Shown piece after piece: positions 1-7,196 of a DNA stretch of 64,000 nt; position 1 is the stretch's first letter, and each line of letters begins with the position of its first letter. A model generated the notes under the pieces. That model worked only from the letters and a program-made list of their open reading frames with translations, searched no databases and had not been told where the DNA came from. The position numbers and the translations under genes are program-made. The DNA is taken from contig CAYORU010000012.1 of the NCBI GenBank assembly GCA_964406445.1, forward strand, positions 20,097-84,096, written 5' to 3'. The DNA is from SG8-30 sp964406445 (GTDB lineage: Bacteria > Pseudomonadota > Gammaproteobacteria > Steroidobacterales > Steroidobacteraceae).

Positions 1-747
1 ATCGTCGTCGCCGCCAATGAGGCGGGCCTGCCAGCGCTGGTAGGCTGCCCAGGAGGCCCAGCCGTTCAGGCGCAGCAGCGCCGCCGTGAAGTAGCCCTCG
101 CGGTCCGCGGGCGCGACGCCGAGGACCTCGACCGCCTCGGCGATCAGCGAGCGCGGGTCCGCGGGCAGGCTCCGCACGCTGTGCCGGAAGCCCTTCATGC
201 CCATCAGTAGCCGCGGGCTGTGGTCGTGGGCGGCTTGCCGCAGCCAGCCGGGATACAGCCCCTCGGCACGGTCGGGCCCGAGCCGCGCCTGGCCGTCGTC
301 GAACCACGCGGCACAGTACTGGCTGGTCGCATGGGTGACGAAATCACACCAGGAGACGCGACGCGCAAGGTTCCGCCCCGCATCGAGGACGTCGGCGACG
401 AGGGCCCGGCGCGGCGGCGCGGCCTCCTCGGCCTCGAGGAGCGCGAGGAGGTCGGCGACGGTGCAGGGGGCGCCGGCCTCGTCGATTGCGGCCTGCAGGC
501 TCGAATCGCTCAGCCTGCCGGCCTCCCGCTCGCCGCGGAACCAGGCCCGCGGCATGAGGAAGCGGCTGCCGCACAGGGCGGCGAGCCGGGCGGAGGCCTC
601 CGGCAGCGGCCGCTCGGTCCAGCCCCACAGCGGGTTCACCGCGATGAACTGGTCGAGGGGCCAGGTCGGCGCGATCCGCGCGCAGGCGGCGTCGATGTCA
701 CGGTCGAGGACCGGGTCGGCGGCGGCGAGGTTCGTGGCGGTCCGCAT
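1..747 (-). CDS. dabA: DabA, inorganic carbon transporter subunit (DUF2309), 3' end outside window
   Basis: N-terminal 249 residues of a DUF2309/DabA protein; the rest lies beyond the window edge. The start ATG is at 747, three bases past the dabB stop, with a strong AGGAGG Shine-Dalgarno inside the end of dabB. The segment PLDQFIAVNPLWGW (about residues 32-45) is the conserved N-terminal signature of the family. DabA is the carbonic-anhydrase-like peripheral subunit that pairs with the membrane protein DabB to accumulate bicarbonate from CO2. The zinc-binding cysteine, aspartate and histidine residues known for the family fall in the missing part, so catalytic integrity cannot be judged here. 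Confidence 0.93.
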   Translation of the reverse strand, partial: MRTATNLAAADPVLDRDIDAACARIAPTWPLDQFIAVNPLWGWTERPLPEASARLAALCGSRFLMPRAWFRGEREAGRLSDSSLQAAIDEAGAPCTVADLLALLEAEEAAPPRRALVADVLDAGRNLARRVSWCDFVTHATSQYCAAWFDDGQARLGPDRAEGLYPGWLRQAAHDHSPRLLMGMKGFRHSVRSLPADPRSLIAEAVEVLGVAPADREGYFTAALLRLNGWASWAAYQRWQARLIGGDDD

Positions 748-749
748 GG

Positions 750-2369
750 TCAGGCCTCCTGGCGGCGGAGTTCGTGGGCGGGCGGGGCCGGCCGCGCGGG
801 CAGGCGGGCCGGCCAGACCCGGAAGGTCAGGCGGGTGAACAGCTCGTCGAGGTAGAGGCCTGCGTAGAGCCGCGGATAGAGGCGCTGCGCGAGCCGGCCC
901 CGCGGCCAGGCGCTCATCACCGCCTGCAGCATCCACAGCAGGGCGAAGCCGGCGATCACGAACGCGAGGGCCGGGGCCGCGGGCGACGCCGGCGGCAGCG
1001 CCAGCACGCCGGCGAAGAGCGCGTGCCAGCCGAAGTAGAGGACGGGCACCGCGAGCGCCGTCGCCGCCAGCGTCGCCAGTCGCGCCAGGTCGCCGGCCAG
1101 CGCACGCACCAGGAGCGGGGTCAGCGCCAGGGCGACGATGGTGGCGAGCGCCCACAGCGCAGGTTCGTCGGCCGGGCGCACGCCCCAGGCGGCGCCCGCC
1201 GCGATCACGCCGAGCGGCGCGAGCGCGCCGGCGAGCAGCCAGCGGCCGAAGGCCGGCGGCTCGGCCCTCGGGCGCAGCGCCTCGATGCGCCACTGCTCGA
1301 CCGCGCTGCCCGAGCCGAGGAAGGCGTGGGCCTTGTACAGCGAGTGCGCCACGAGATGCAGCAGGGCCAGCGACCAGGCGCCGAGGCCGCACTGCAGCAG
1401 CATGAAGCCCATCTGCGCGCAGGTGGACCAGGCGAGGGCCACCTTGATGCTGACGCGGGTGGTCATGACCAGCGCGGCGACCACGGCGGTGAGCGTGCCG
1501 GCGACGACCAGCATCAGCTGGGCGGCCTCGGCGGCGCCGACGAGCGGCGCCAGCCGGATCATCAGGAAGCCGCCGATGTTGACGATGCCGGCATGCAGCA
1601 AGGCCGAGACCGGCGTCGGCGCTTCCATCACCTGGATGAGCCAGCCGTGGAAGGGCAGCTGCGCGCACTTGAGCGCGGCGCTGGCGGCGAACAGCACCGC
1701 AGCGACCTCTAGGCCCGTGGGCAGTTCGGGCAGCGCCGCGATGCGCGCCAGCGCGACGTCGAGCTCCAGGCTGCCGGTGCCGATCCCGACCAGCGCGACG
1801 GCGGACAGGAGGCAGAGGTCGGCGACGCGGCTCGCGAGGAACTTCTTGTGCGCGGCGATCAGCGCCTGGGGCCGCTCCGGGTAGAAGGTCAGCAGCTGGT
1901 GCAGCGCGAGGCTGGTGCAGATCCAGGCAGCGGCGAGCAGCAGCAGGTTGTTGGAAACCACCAGCAGGGTGACCGCGGCCAGCGTGGCGCTGAACCAGCG
2001 CGCGTAGCGGACCTGGCCCGCGTCGCCGTCGAGGTAGCGGCGCGAGTAGCCGAGGATCACCCACCCGACGAAGCACACGAGCACCAGCATGACCGCCGTC
2101 AGCGCGTCGAGCCGCGCGCTGAGCGCCAGCGTGCCGACCGGGCCGAGCGGCAACTGTGGCCCGGCGTGGAAGACCCCCGCGCCGCCGAGCGCCGCGGCAA
2201 GGGCGGCGACCAGGGCCAGCGCGAGGCCCGCGCCCGCGCCGGCCCGCGCCACCGTCCACTGCGCGGCGGGACTCGCGGCCCGGCACGCGGCGGACAGCGC
2301 ATAGACGAGCGGGACGGCGAGCAGCAGCGGGCCGGACAGGGTGGGCCAGGCGTTCGGGGCGTCGGCCAT
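750..2369 (-). CDS. dabB: DabB, proton-conducting membrane subunit of the DAB carbon-uptake complex (NuoL-like)
   Basis: 539 residues, almost entirely hydrophobic, with the antiporter-like fold of NADH dehydrogenase subunit 5/NuoL. The typical lysine-containing stretch AAHKKFLASRVADL is near residues 172-185, and GWLIQVMEAPTPVSALLHAG is the classic NuoL/MrpA signature. Immediate linkage to dabA (2-base gap) separates it from a true complex I subunit: no other nuo genes are present. The pair is thought to use cation flow through DabB to drive one-way CO2 hydration by DabA. The two genes read as one operon running off the left edge; the divergent LysR gene probably controls it. Confidence 0.92.
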   Translation of the reverse strand: MADAPNAWPTLSGPLLLAVPLVYALSAACRAASPAAQWTVARAGAGAGLALALVAALAAALGGAGVFHAGPQLPLGPVGTLALSARLDALTAVMLVLVCFVGWVILGYSRRYLDGDAGQVRYARWFSATLAAVTLLVVSNNLLLLAAAWICTSLALHQLLTFYPERPQALIAAHKKFLASRVADLCLLSAVALVGIGTGSLELDVALARIAALPELPTGLEVAAVLFAASAALKCAQLPFHGWLIQVMEAPTPVSALLHAGIVNIGGFLMIRLAPLVGAAEAAQLMLVVAGTLTAVVAALVMTTRVSIKVALAWSTCAQMGFMLLQCGLGAWSLALLHLVAHSLYKAHAFLGSGSAVEQWRIEALRPRAEPPAFGRWLLAGALAPLGVIAAGAAWGVRPADEPALWALATIVALALTPLLVRALAGDLARLATLAATALAVPVLYFGWHALFAGVLALPPASPAAPALAFVIAGFALLWMLQAVMSAWPRGRLAQRLYPRLYAGLYLDELFTRLTFRVWPARLPARPAPPAHELRRQEA

Positions 2370-2424
2370 GTCGGGGTCCTCGGGCGGCAGTCGACGGGCG
2401 GCACTCTGCCCGGCCGCGCATCTT

Positions 2425-2455
2425 CAGTAAAATTCATATTTGATGCAAAATCGTT
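2425..2455. promoter_or_regulatory. AT-rich divergent promoter/operator between dabB and the LysR gene
   Basis: The only AT-rich island in the 110-base gap between dabB (starts 2369, minus) and the LysR gene (starts 2480, plus). It contains the interrupted dyad TTCAT-ATTTG-ATGcAA at 2433-2448, which resembles LysR-type binding sites (T-N11-A). Placement and composition are seen; binding by the adjacent regulator is inference. Confidence 0.45.
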
Positions 2456-2479
2456 CTATCCAGGCGAACAGTCTCCGGC

Positions 2480-3388
2480 ATGGCGCGGCTCAACTACCAC
2501 CACCTGCAGTACTTCTGGGCGGTCGCGAAGGAGGGCAACCTGACCCGGGCCGCCGCGCGCCTGCACGTGTCGCAGTCGGCGCTGTCGGTGCAGATCCGGC
2601 GGCTGGAAGCGCAGCTCGGCCAGGCGTTGTTCGTCCGCAGCGGCCGCAGCCTCGCCCTGACCGAGGCCGGCCGCATCGCGCTGTCCTACGCCGAGCAGAT
2701 CTTCGGCGCGGGGGCAGAGCTCGTGGCGACGCTCAGCGAGGGGCGCCGGCCCGACCGGCAGGCGCTGCGCATCGGCGCGGTGGCGACCCTGTCGCGCAAC
2801 TTCCAGGAGTCCTTCGTCAAGCCCCTGCTCGCGCGCGCCGACGTGGAACTCGTCCTGCAGTCGGGCAGCCTCGGCGAGCTGCTGATCCGCCTCGGCGCGC
2901 ATACGCTCGACGTGGTGCTCGCCAACCGCGCGGTGCACGGCGACGCGGAGCACCCCTGGCGCTGCGTGCGCATCGCGCGCCAGCAGGTCAGCCTGGTCGG
3001 CCGCCCGCTGCGCCGGCGCCGTCCGCTGGCGCTGCGCGAGGTGCTCGCGGACTTCCCGCTCATCGTGCCGGGGCCCGGCAGCGAGATCCGCGCCGGCTTC
3101 GACCTGCTCTGCGAGCAGCTCGAGGTCCGCTGCCGCATCGCGGCCGAGGTCGACGACATGGCGATGCTGCGCCTGCTGGCGCGCGACGCGGGCGCCGTCG
3201 CGCTGCTGCCCTCCGTCGTGGTCCGGGACGAGCTGCGCGACCGGCGGCTCGCGGAGTACTGCGCCGTGCCGGGGCTGCACGAGCACTTCTACGCTATTAC
3301 CGCGAGGCGCAGCTTCCAGTCGCCGCTGCTCAAGTCGCTGTTCGCGCGAAGCGGCGCTGAGGTGCTGGCGATGGCCGGCGCCGACTGA
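2480..3388 (+). CDS. LysR-family regulator, NhaR-like, divergent from dabBA
   Basis: 302 residues. The N-terminal winged helix-turn-helix begins LNYHHLQYFWAVAKEGNLTR and continues with AARLHVSQSALSVQIRRLE, followed by a LysR substrate-binding domain (about residues 90-295). The YHHLxYFW opening is typical of NhaR-type regulators, which are often found beside dab/DUF2309 operons. Its head-to-head arrangement with dabBA suggests it senses carbon or ion status and controls that operon and itself; the effector is unknown. ATG start is 111 bases from the dabB start. Confidence 0.88.
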   Translation: MARLNYHHLQYFWAVAKEGNLTRAAARLHVSQSALSVQIRRLEAQLGQALFVRSGRSLALTEAGRIALSYAEQIFGAGAELVATLSEGRRPDRQALRIGAVATLSRNFQESFVKPLLARADVELVLQSGSLGELLIRLGAHTLDVVLANRAVHGDAEHPWRCVRIARQQVSLVGRPLRRRRPLALREVLADFPLIVPGPGSEIRAGFDLLCEQLEVRCRIAAEVDDMAMLRLLARDAGAVALLPSVVVRDELRDRRLAEYCAVPGLHEHFYAITARRSFQSPLLKSLFARSGAEVLAMAGAD

Positions 3389-3414
3389 GGCCCGCCGCGG
3401 CGCGCCGTTGTACC

Positions 3415-3915
3415 ATGGCCGCGGCAGGGCACAGGGCGGGCGGAGCGGTGAGGACCGACGCTGACTTCATGCGCGAGGCGCTCGCGCTCGCGGCGCGCGC
3501 CGAGGCGCAGGGCGAGGTGCCGGTCGGCGCGCTCGTCGTGCGCGACGGGCGGGTGATCGGCGAGGGCTGGAACCAGCCGATCTCGCTCAGGGACCCGACG
3601 GCCCACGCCGAGGTGCTGGCGCTGCGCGCGGCGGCCCGCGGCGTCGACGACTACCGGCTCGGCGGCAGCACGCTCTACGTGACGCTCGAGCCCTGCCCGA
3701 TGTGCGCCGCCGCGCTGGTGCACGCCCGCGTCGCGCGACTGGTCTTCGGCGCCTGGGACCCGCGCCAGGGCGCTGCGGGCAGCGCCTTCAACCTCGTGAC
3801 GGCCAAGGGGCTCAACCACGCGGTCGACGCCTTCGGCGGCGTCCTGGCCGACGAGTGCGGCGCGTTGCTCAGGGCCTTCTTCGAGCGCCGCCGCGCCGGC
3901 GCTGCCCGCGGCTGA
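3415..3915 (+). CDS. tadA: TadA, tRNA-Arg adenosine-34 deaminase
   Basis: Zinc-dependent deaminase converting A34 to inosine in tRNA-Arg(ACG). With the ATG at 3415 the product is 166 residues; HAE is at 64-66 (zinc ligand and proton-shuttle Glu) and the PCxxC zinc ligands are C94 and C97. The region around GEGWNQPI and DPTAHAEVLALR matches TadA rather than cytidine or guanine deaminases. A GTG at 3448 is an alternative start: the aligned part of other TadA proteins begins near DADFMREAL, so the first 11 residues may be untranslated. It stands alone between the LysR gene and convergent mltF. Confidence 0.95.
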   Translation: MAAAGHRAGGAVRTDADFMREALALAARAEAQGEVPVGALVVRDGRVIGEGWNQPISLRDPTAHAEVLALRAAARGVDDYRLGGSTLYVTLEPCPMCAAALVHARVARLVFGAWDPRQGAAGSAFNLVTAKGLNHAVDAFGGVLADECGALLRAFFERRRAGAARG

Positions 3916-3935
3916 GGCGGCCGGCTCAGCCGCCT
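3915..3935. terminator. Hairpin between convergent tadA and mltF
   Basis: Perfect 7-bp stem AGGCGGC (3915-3921) / GCCGCCT (3929-3935) with a 7-base loop, spanning both stop codons of the convergent genes. It has only a short T run on the plus strand, so it is a plausible but weak bidirectional terminator. Confidence 0.4.
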
Positions 3936-5350
3936 TCCGCCGCCGCCTGCAGCCGCGCCTCGCCCTCGGGCGTGGCGGTCATCCAGACCAGCATGTTGAG
4001 GTAGCCGCGCACGTTCTCCACGAAGTGCACGGGCTCCCAGCCGCGGGCGTAGCCGCGGCGGGTCTCGACGAACCAGCGCTCCTGCGCGAGCAGCGGCAGG
4101 TAGCGGCGCACCTGCTCCCAGGAGTCGGGATCGCGGCCGTGCCGCTGGGTCAGGATGCGCGCGTCCTCGAGGTGGCCGAAGCCGACGTTGTAGCCGGCGA
4201 GCGCGAACCACATCCGGTCCGGCTCGGGGATCCGCGCAGGCACCTTGGAGCGCACCTCGACGAGGTAGCGGGCGCCGCCGAGGATGCTCTGGCGGGCGTC
4301 CTCGCGGTCGGTGACGCCGACCCGCCGCGCGGTGTCGTGGGTGAGCATCATCAGGCCGCGCACGCCGGTCGGCGAGACTGCCCGCGGGTCCCACTTCGAC
4401 TCCTGGTAGCCGACCGCGGCGATCAGCCGCCAGTCGAGCCCGGTCTGGGTCGCCGCCTCCTCGAAATGCGCCCGCAGGCCGGGCAGCCGCTCGCGGACGT
4501 GCCGCAGGAAGTTCACGGAGTCGAGGTAGTCGAAGTCCTCCGCCTCGGCGTAGTAGCGGTCGAGCAGGGCGGCCAGCAGGCCCTGCGCCTCGAGTTCGGC
4601 GAAGTACCCGGCCACGGCGCCGTCGAGCGTGCGGTCGAGCGGGCTGAGGGCCCAGGCGACGTCCTGCTTCTCGGCGATCTCGAAGGCCTGGCGCAGCTCG
4701 GGGTGCAGGTGGCGGCCGACGGCGAAGTCGTTGGAGTTGGCGATCGTGGCGTCGATGTCGCGGGCCGAGACGCGGTCGAGCAGCGCGAGCTGGTCGATGC
4801 CCGAGACCTCGTGGTAGACGAGTCCGGGCACCTGGGCCGCGAGCTCCGCGAGCGCCGCCGCGTGGGGCGAGCGGGCCAGCACCTCGATGCGCATGCCGAC
4901 CAGGTCCGTGGGCGTGGCGGGCCGGCGCCGGGCGGAGTGGTGGATGACGTGCTGGCTGATGCGCTGGTAGGTGGGGCCGAAGGCCAGGCTTGCGCGGCGC
5001 GCGCCGGTCGCAACGATCCCGGCGGCGGCGAGGTGCGCGCGATTGTGCCGGACTTCCTCGATCGCGGCCGCCGCCGAAGGCGCGACCCGCAGCTCGAGGC
5101 GGACGCCGAGGCGGCGGGCGAAGCCCTCGGCCAGCTCGTACTCGGGCCCTTCGGGCCCGTCCACGCCGAGGTAGTAGGCCGTCGGGCTGTTGCGGGTCGC
5201 GACCTTGAGTACGCCGAGCGAGCGCACCTGCTCGATCAGGGTCGGCGGCCGCGAGCAGGTCCCCAGCGTCAGCGCCAGCGCGACGGCGGCAGCGGCGCGG
5301 AACGCCGGCCTGGCCACGGGCTGCGGCGGGCTGGGAGAGGCCGCGGTCAT
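3926..5350 (-). CDS. mltF: MltF, membrane-bound lytic murein transglycosylase
   Basis: 474-residue lipoprotein. The signal peptide ends in the lipobox LGTC (Cys about 32). Residues about 40-265 form a periplasmic solute-binding-like domain (SBP_bac_3 family) and about 290-430 an SLT lytic transglycosylase domain, with the catalytic Glu in AAVGYQESKWDPRAVSP and the downstream motifs TGVRGLMMLT and ALAGYNVGFGH. This two-domain layout is specific for MltF, which cleaves the beta-1,4 glycan bond of peptidoglycan forming 1,6-anhydro ends at the outer membrane. Monocistronic; its start lies 56 bases from the divergent tRNA-Ser gene. Confidence 0.94.
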   Translation of the reverse strand: MTAASPSPPQPVARPAFRAAAAVALALTLGTCSRPPTLIEQVRSLGVLKVATRNSPTAYYLGVDGPEGPEYELAEGFARRLGVRLELRVAPSAAAAIEEVRHNRAHLAAAGIVATGARRASLAFGPTYQRISQHVIHHSARRRPATPTDLVGMRIEVLARSPHAAALAELAAQVPGLVYHEVSGIDQLALLDRVSARDIDATIANSNDFAVGRHLHPELRQAFEIAEKQDVAWALSPLDRTLDGAVAGYFAELEAQGLLAALLDRYYAEAEDFDYLDSVNFLRHVRERLPGLRAHFEEAATQTGLDWRLIAAVGYQESKWDPRAVSPTGVRGLMMLTHDTARRVGVTDREDARQSILGGARYLVEVRSKVPARIPEPDRMWFALAGYNVGFGHLEDARILTQRHGRDPDSWEQVRRYLPLLAQERWFVETRRGYARGWEPVHFVENVRGYLNMLVWMTATPEGEARLQAAAEGG

Positions 5351-5406
5351 TCGTGTAGACTACCGGCCCGCGGCGCCGGCGTGCCCGGCACGCGGCAGGA
5401 ACTTCC

Positions 5407-5498
5407 GGAGAGGTACCGAAGCGGTCACAACGGCACCGACTCGAAATCGGTTGGGGGCATTGCGCCCCACGTGGGTTCGAATCCCACCCTCTCCGCCA
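5407..5498 (+). tRNA. tRNA-Ser (anticodon CGA)
   Basis: Acceptor GGAGAGG pairs with CCTCTCC, followed by discriminator G and an encoded CCA (5496-5498). The anticodon arm reads CGACT-CGA-AATCG, giving CGA for UCG codons. The long variable arm (around TTGGGGGCATTGCGCCCC) is the class II feature expected of tRNA-Ser. Confidence 0.97.
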
Positions 5499-5540
5499 TC
5501 CTGACCCGGCCGGCGCACCCGATGCGGGTGCCGCAGCGCC

Positions 5541-6698
5541 TCACGTCGAATCATCGTCCCGCGACGAGGCCCGCATTCCTCCGGACGTCAGGGCCTGATA
5601 CGCCCGCGCGAACTCCTCCACGAAGGCCGGCGGCAAGCCGGACTCGCCGCGCGTGATCGCGGCCTTGTGCATTTCCCGGTACCGAGCCCAGTAGCGCGCC
5701 ATCGTCTCGACGTTCGCCGGTCCCCGAGCGCCGCGACCGAACTGCGACTCGAGCTCGTCGGGGTCGAGGCGCTCGAGCAACGCGGGAATGGCCTCGCGCA
5801 GCGCGACCAGCACCGCCTGCTGGTGGTGCCTGGCCTTGGCGAACTGCCCGCGTACCTCGTCCACCGCCCGCACCGCGTCCGGCCCGCTGCCGGTCAGCAG
5901 GCGCGATAGGGCCTCTTCCACCGCGCTCAGCTGCAGGAGCGGGCTGGTCGCGTCGCGCTGCCGTCCGCTGGTGATGCCGACTTCCGCCGAGAACTCGGCG
6001 CGCGCGCGCGACAGGTCCATCAGGCCCAGCATGGTCTCCCTGAGCGCCTGCCCGGCCTCCTGCAGCAGCTGCGTCCGTCCCTCCGCCGGCAGCGACACCG
6101 GGTCGATGCCCGCGCCGCGACAGAAGGCGACGATGCCGGGCCACAGCTCCCGCTCGTCGGCGCCACCCTTGCGCGTGGCGGCTGGCTTGTCCTGGGCCGG
6201 CTTCTCCGGTCGCCTCGCCGCCCGCTTGCCGGGCGGCGCGCCGGCACGGGCGGGATCCCGGGCGGCCGGCGCCGCGCTCGCGTTGAGCAGGCCGGGGAGG
6301 TCGATGTCGATGTCGAGGGAATTGTCGAAGGCGGTCTCGGTCAGGCTGAATTCCTGCTCGGCCGGGAAGTCGTTGCCCGTCGTCAGCTCGACAACGATCT
6401 CGTAGGGGCCGATGCGGACCCGGTCGCTGTCCGCCAGCCGCTGCCGGCCGCCGCGGCCGAGCGGGCGCTGGCCGGCGTTGACGAACACCCCGTTGGTGCT
6501 CAGGTCGACGATCCACCACTCGCCGCCGCGATGCTCGATCTCGGCGTGGTGGGCGGAGATGTAGCGCTGCGAGTCGATCAGGACCCAGTCGTTGTCGAGC
6601 GCACGGCCGATCCTTCCGCCGTTGACGCCGAAGGTCCAGCGATCGAACTCGCCGGCCTCCGCGCCGTTGTCGCTGACGATCCTGAGCTTCAGAGCCAT
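5541..6698 (-). CDS. tagH: FHA-domain protein, TagH-like (type VI secretion-associated family), orphan
   Basis: 385 residues. An N-terminal FHA domain (about 25-105) has the phosphothreonine-binding pattern: R32, S48-x-x-H51, N69-G70. A disordered Ala/Lys/Pro-rich linker (about 140-185) joins it to a C-terminal helical domain (about 190-370) containing SPLLQLSAVEEALSRLL, RHHQQAVLVALREAIPALL and the GRGARGPANVETMARYWARY region; this combination is that of the TagH/Fha proteins that regulate T6SS assembly downstream of Thr kinases. No T6SS gene is in the window. The two Hanks kinases encoded at 21679-23004 and 54057-55904 are possible sources of phosphothreonine ligands, which is inference. Confidence 0.8.
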   Translation of the reverse strand: MALKLRIVSDNGAEAGEFDRWTFGVNGGRIGRALDNDWVLIDSQRYISAHHAEIEHRGGEWWIVDLSTNGVFVNAGQRPLGRGGRQRLADSDRVRIGPYEIVVELTTGNDFPAEQEFSLTETAFDNSLDIDIDLPGLLNASAAPAARDPARAGAPPGKRAARRPEKPAQDKPAATRKGGADERELWPGIVAFCRGAGIDPVSLPAEGRTQLLQEAGQALRETMLGLMDLSRARAEFSAEVGITSGRQRDATSPLLQLSAVEEALSRLLTGSGPDAVRAVDEVRGQFAKARHHQQAVLVALREAIPALLERLDPDELESQFGRGARGPANVETMARYWARYREMHKAAITRGESGLPPAFVEEFARAYQALTSGGMRASSRDDDST

Positions 6699-6792
6699 AG
6701 ATCCCGTCGTCTTGCAATACCCCGTGCCGGGGTCGACTCGGCCAGCAGATCGTTTCCGGCGGTGACGCGCACCGCCGGCCGTGCCGGACGCC

Positions 6793-6798
6793 TATAAT
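6793..6798 (+). promoter_or_regulatory. -10 element for the DUF1820 gene
   Basis: A perfect TATAAT 38 bases upstream of the ATG at 6836, in an otherwise GC-rich gap. No convincing -35 hexamer is visible, so the call rests on the -10 alone. Confidence 0.5.
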
Positions 6799-6835
6799 GC
6801 CACCTGCACCATAATCGTCCCACCGGCGCAGCGAG

Positions 6836-7174
6836 ATGGCCGCAAGTCACATTTTCAAGGTGCTCTTCGCCAACCAGGGCAAGGTCTACGAGATCTATGC
6901 CCGGAAAGTGAGCCACGGCGGCCTGTTCGGCTTCGTCGAGGTCGAGGAGCTGGTGTTCGGCGAGCGCAGCTCGGTCGTGGTGGACCCGTCCGAAGAGAAG
7001 ATCAAGGCGGAATTCGCGGGGGTCAAGCGCAGCTACCTGCCGATGCACTCGATCCTGCGCATCGACGAGGTCCGCAAGCAGGGCGTGAGCAAGATCACCG
7101 CGCTCGAGGGCGGCGGCAACGTCAGCCAGTTCCCGGTGGTGCTGCCCGGCGGCGACCCCGGGCCGCGTCGCTGA
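6836..7174 (+). CDS. DUF1820 family protein
   Basis: 112 residues. The sequence HIFKVLFANQGKVYEIYARK at the N-terminus and GLFGFVEVEELVFGE in the middle are the hallmarks of DUF1820, a small family conserved in gammaproteobacteria. No membrane segment or signal peptide is visible, so it is probably cytosolic. The function is unknown. It ends 22 bases before purL on the same strand and may be cotranscribed with it, with its own TATAAT upstream. Confidence 0.85.
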   Translation: MAASHIFKVLFANQGKVYEIYARKVSHGGLFGFVEVEELVFGERSSVVVDPSEEKIKAEFAGVKRSYLPMHSILRIDEVRKQGVSKITALEGGGNVSQFPVVLPGGDPGPRR

Positions 7175-7196
7175 GCGGCGTCCGGCCCGCCTGCCG

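Noticed and set aside
750..2369. NADH dehydrogenase (complex I) subunit NuoL
   Set aside because: No other nuo genes are nearby and the downstream gene is DUF2309/DabA, which defines the DAB complex.
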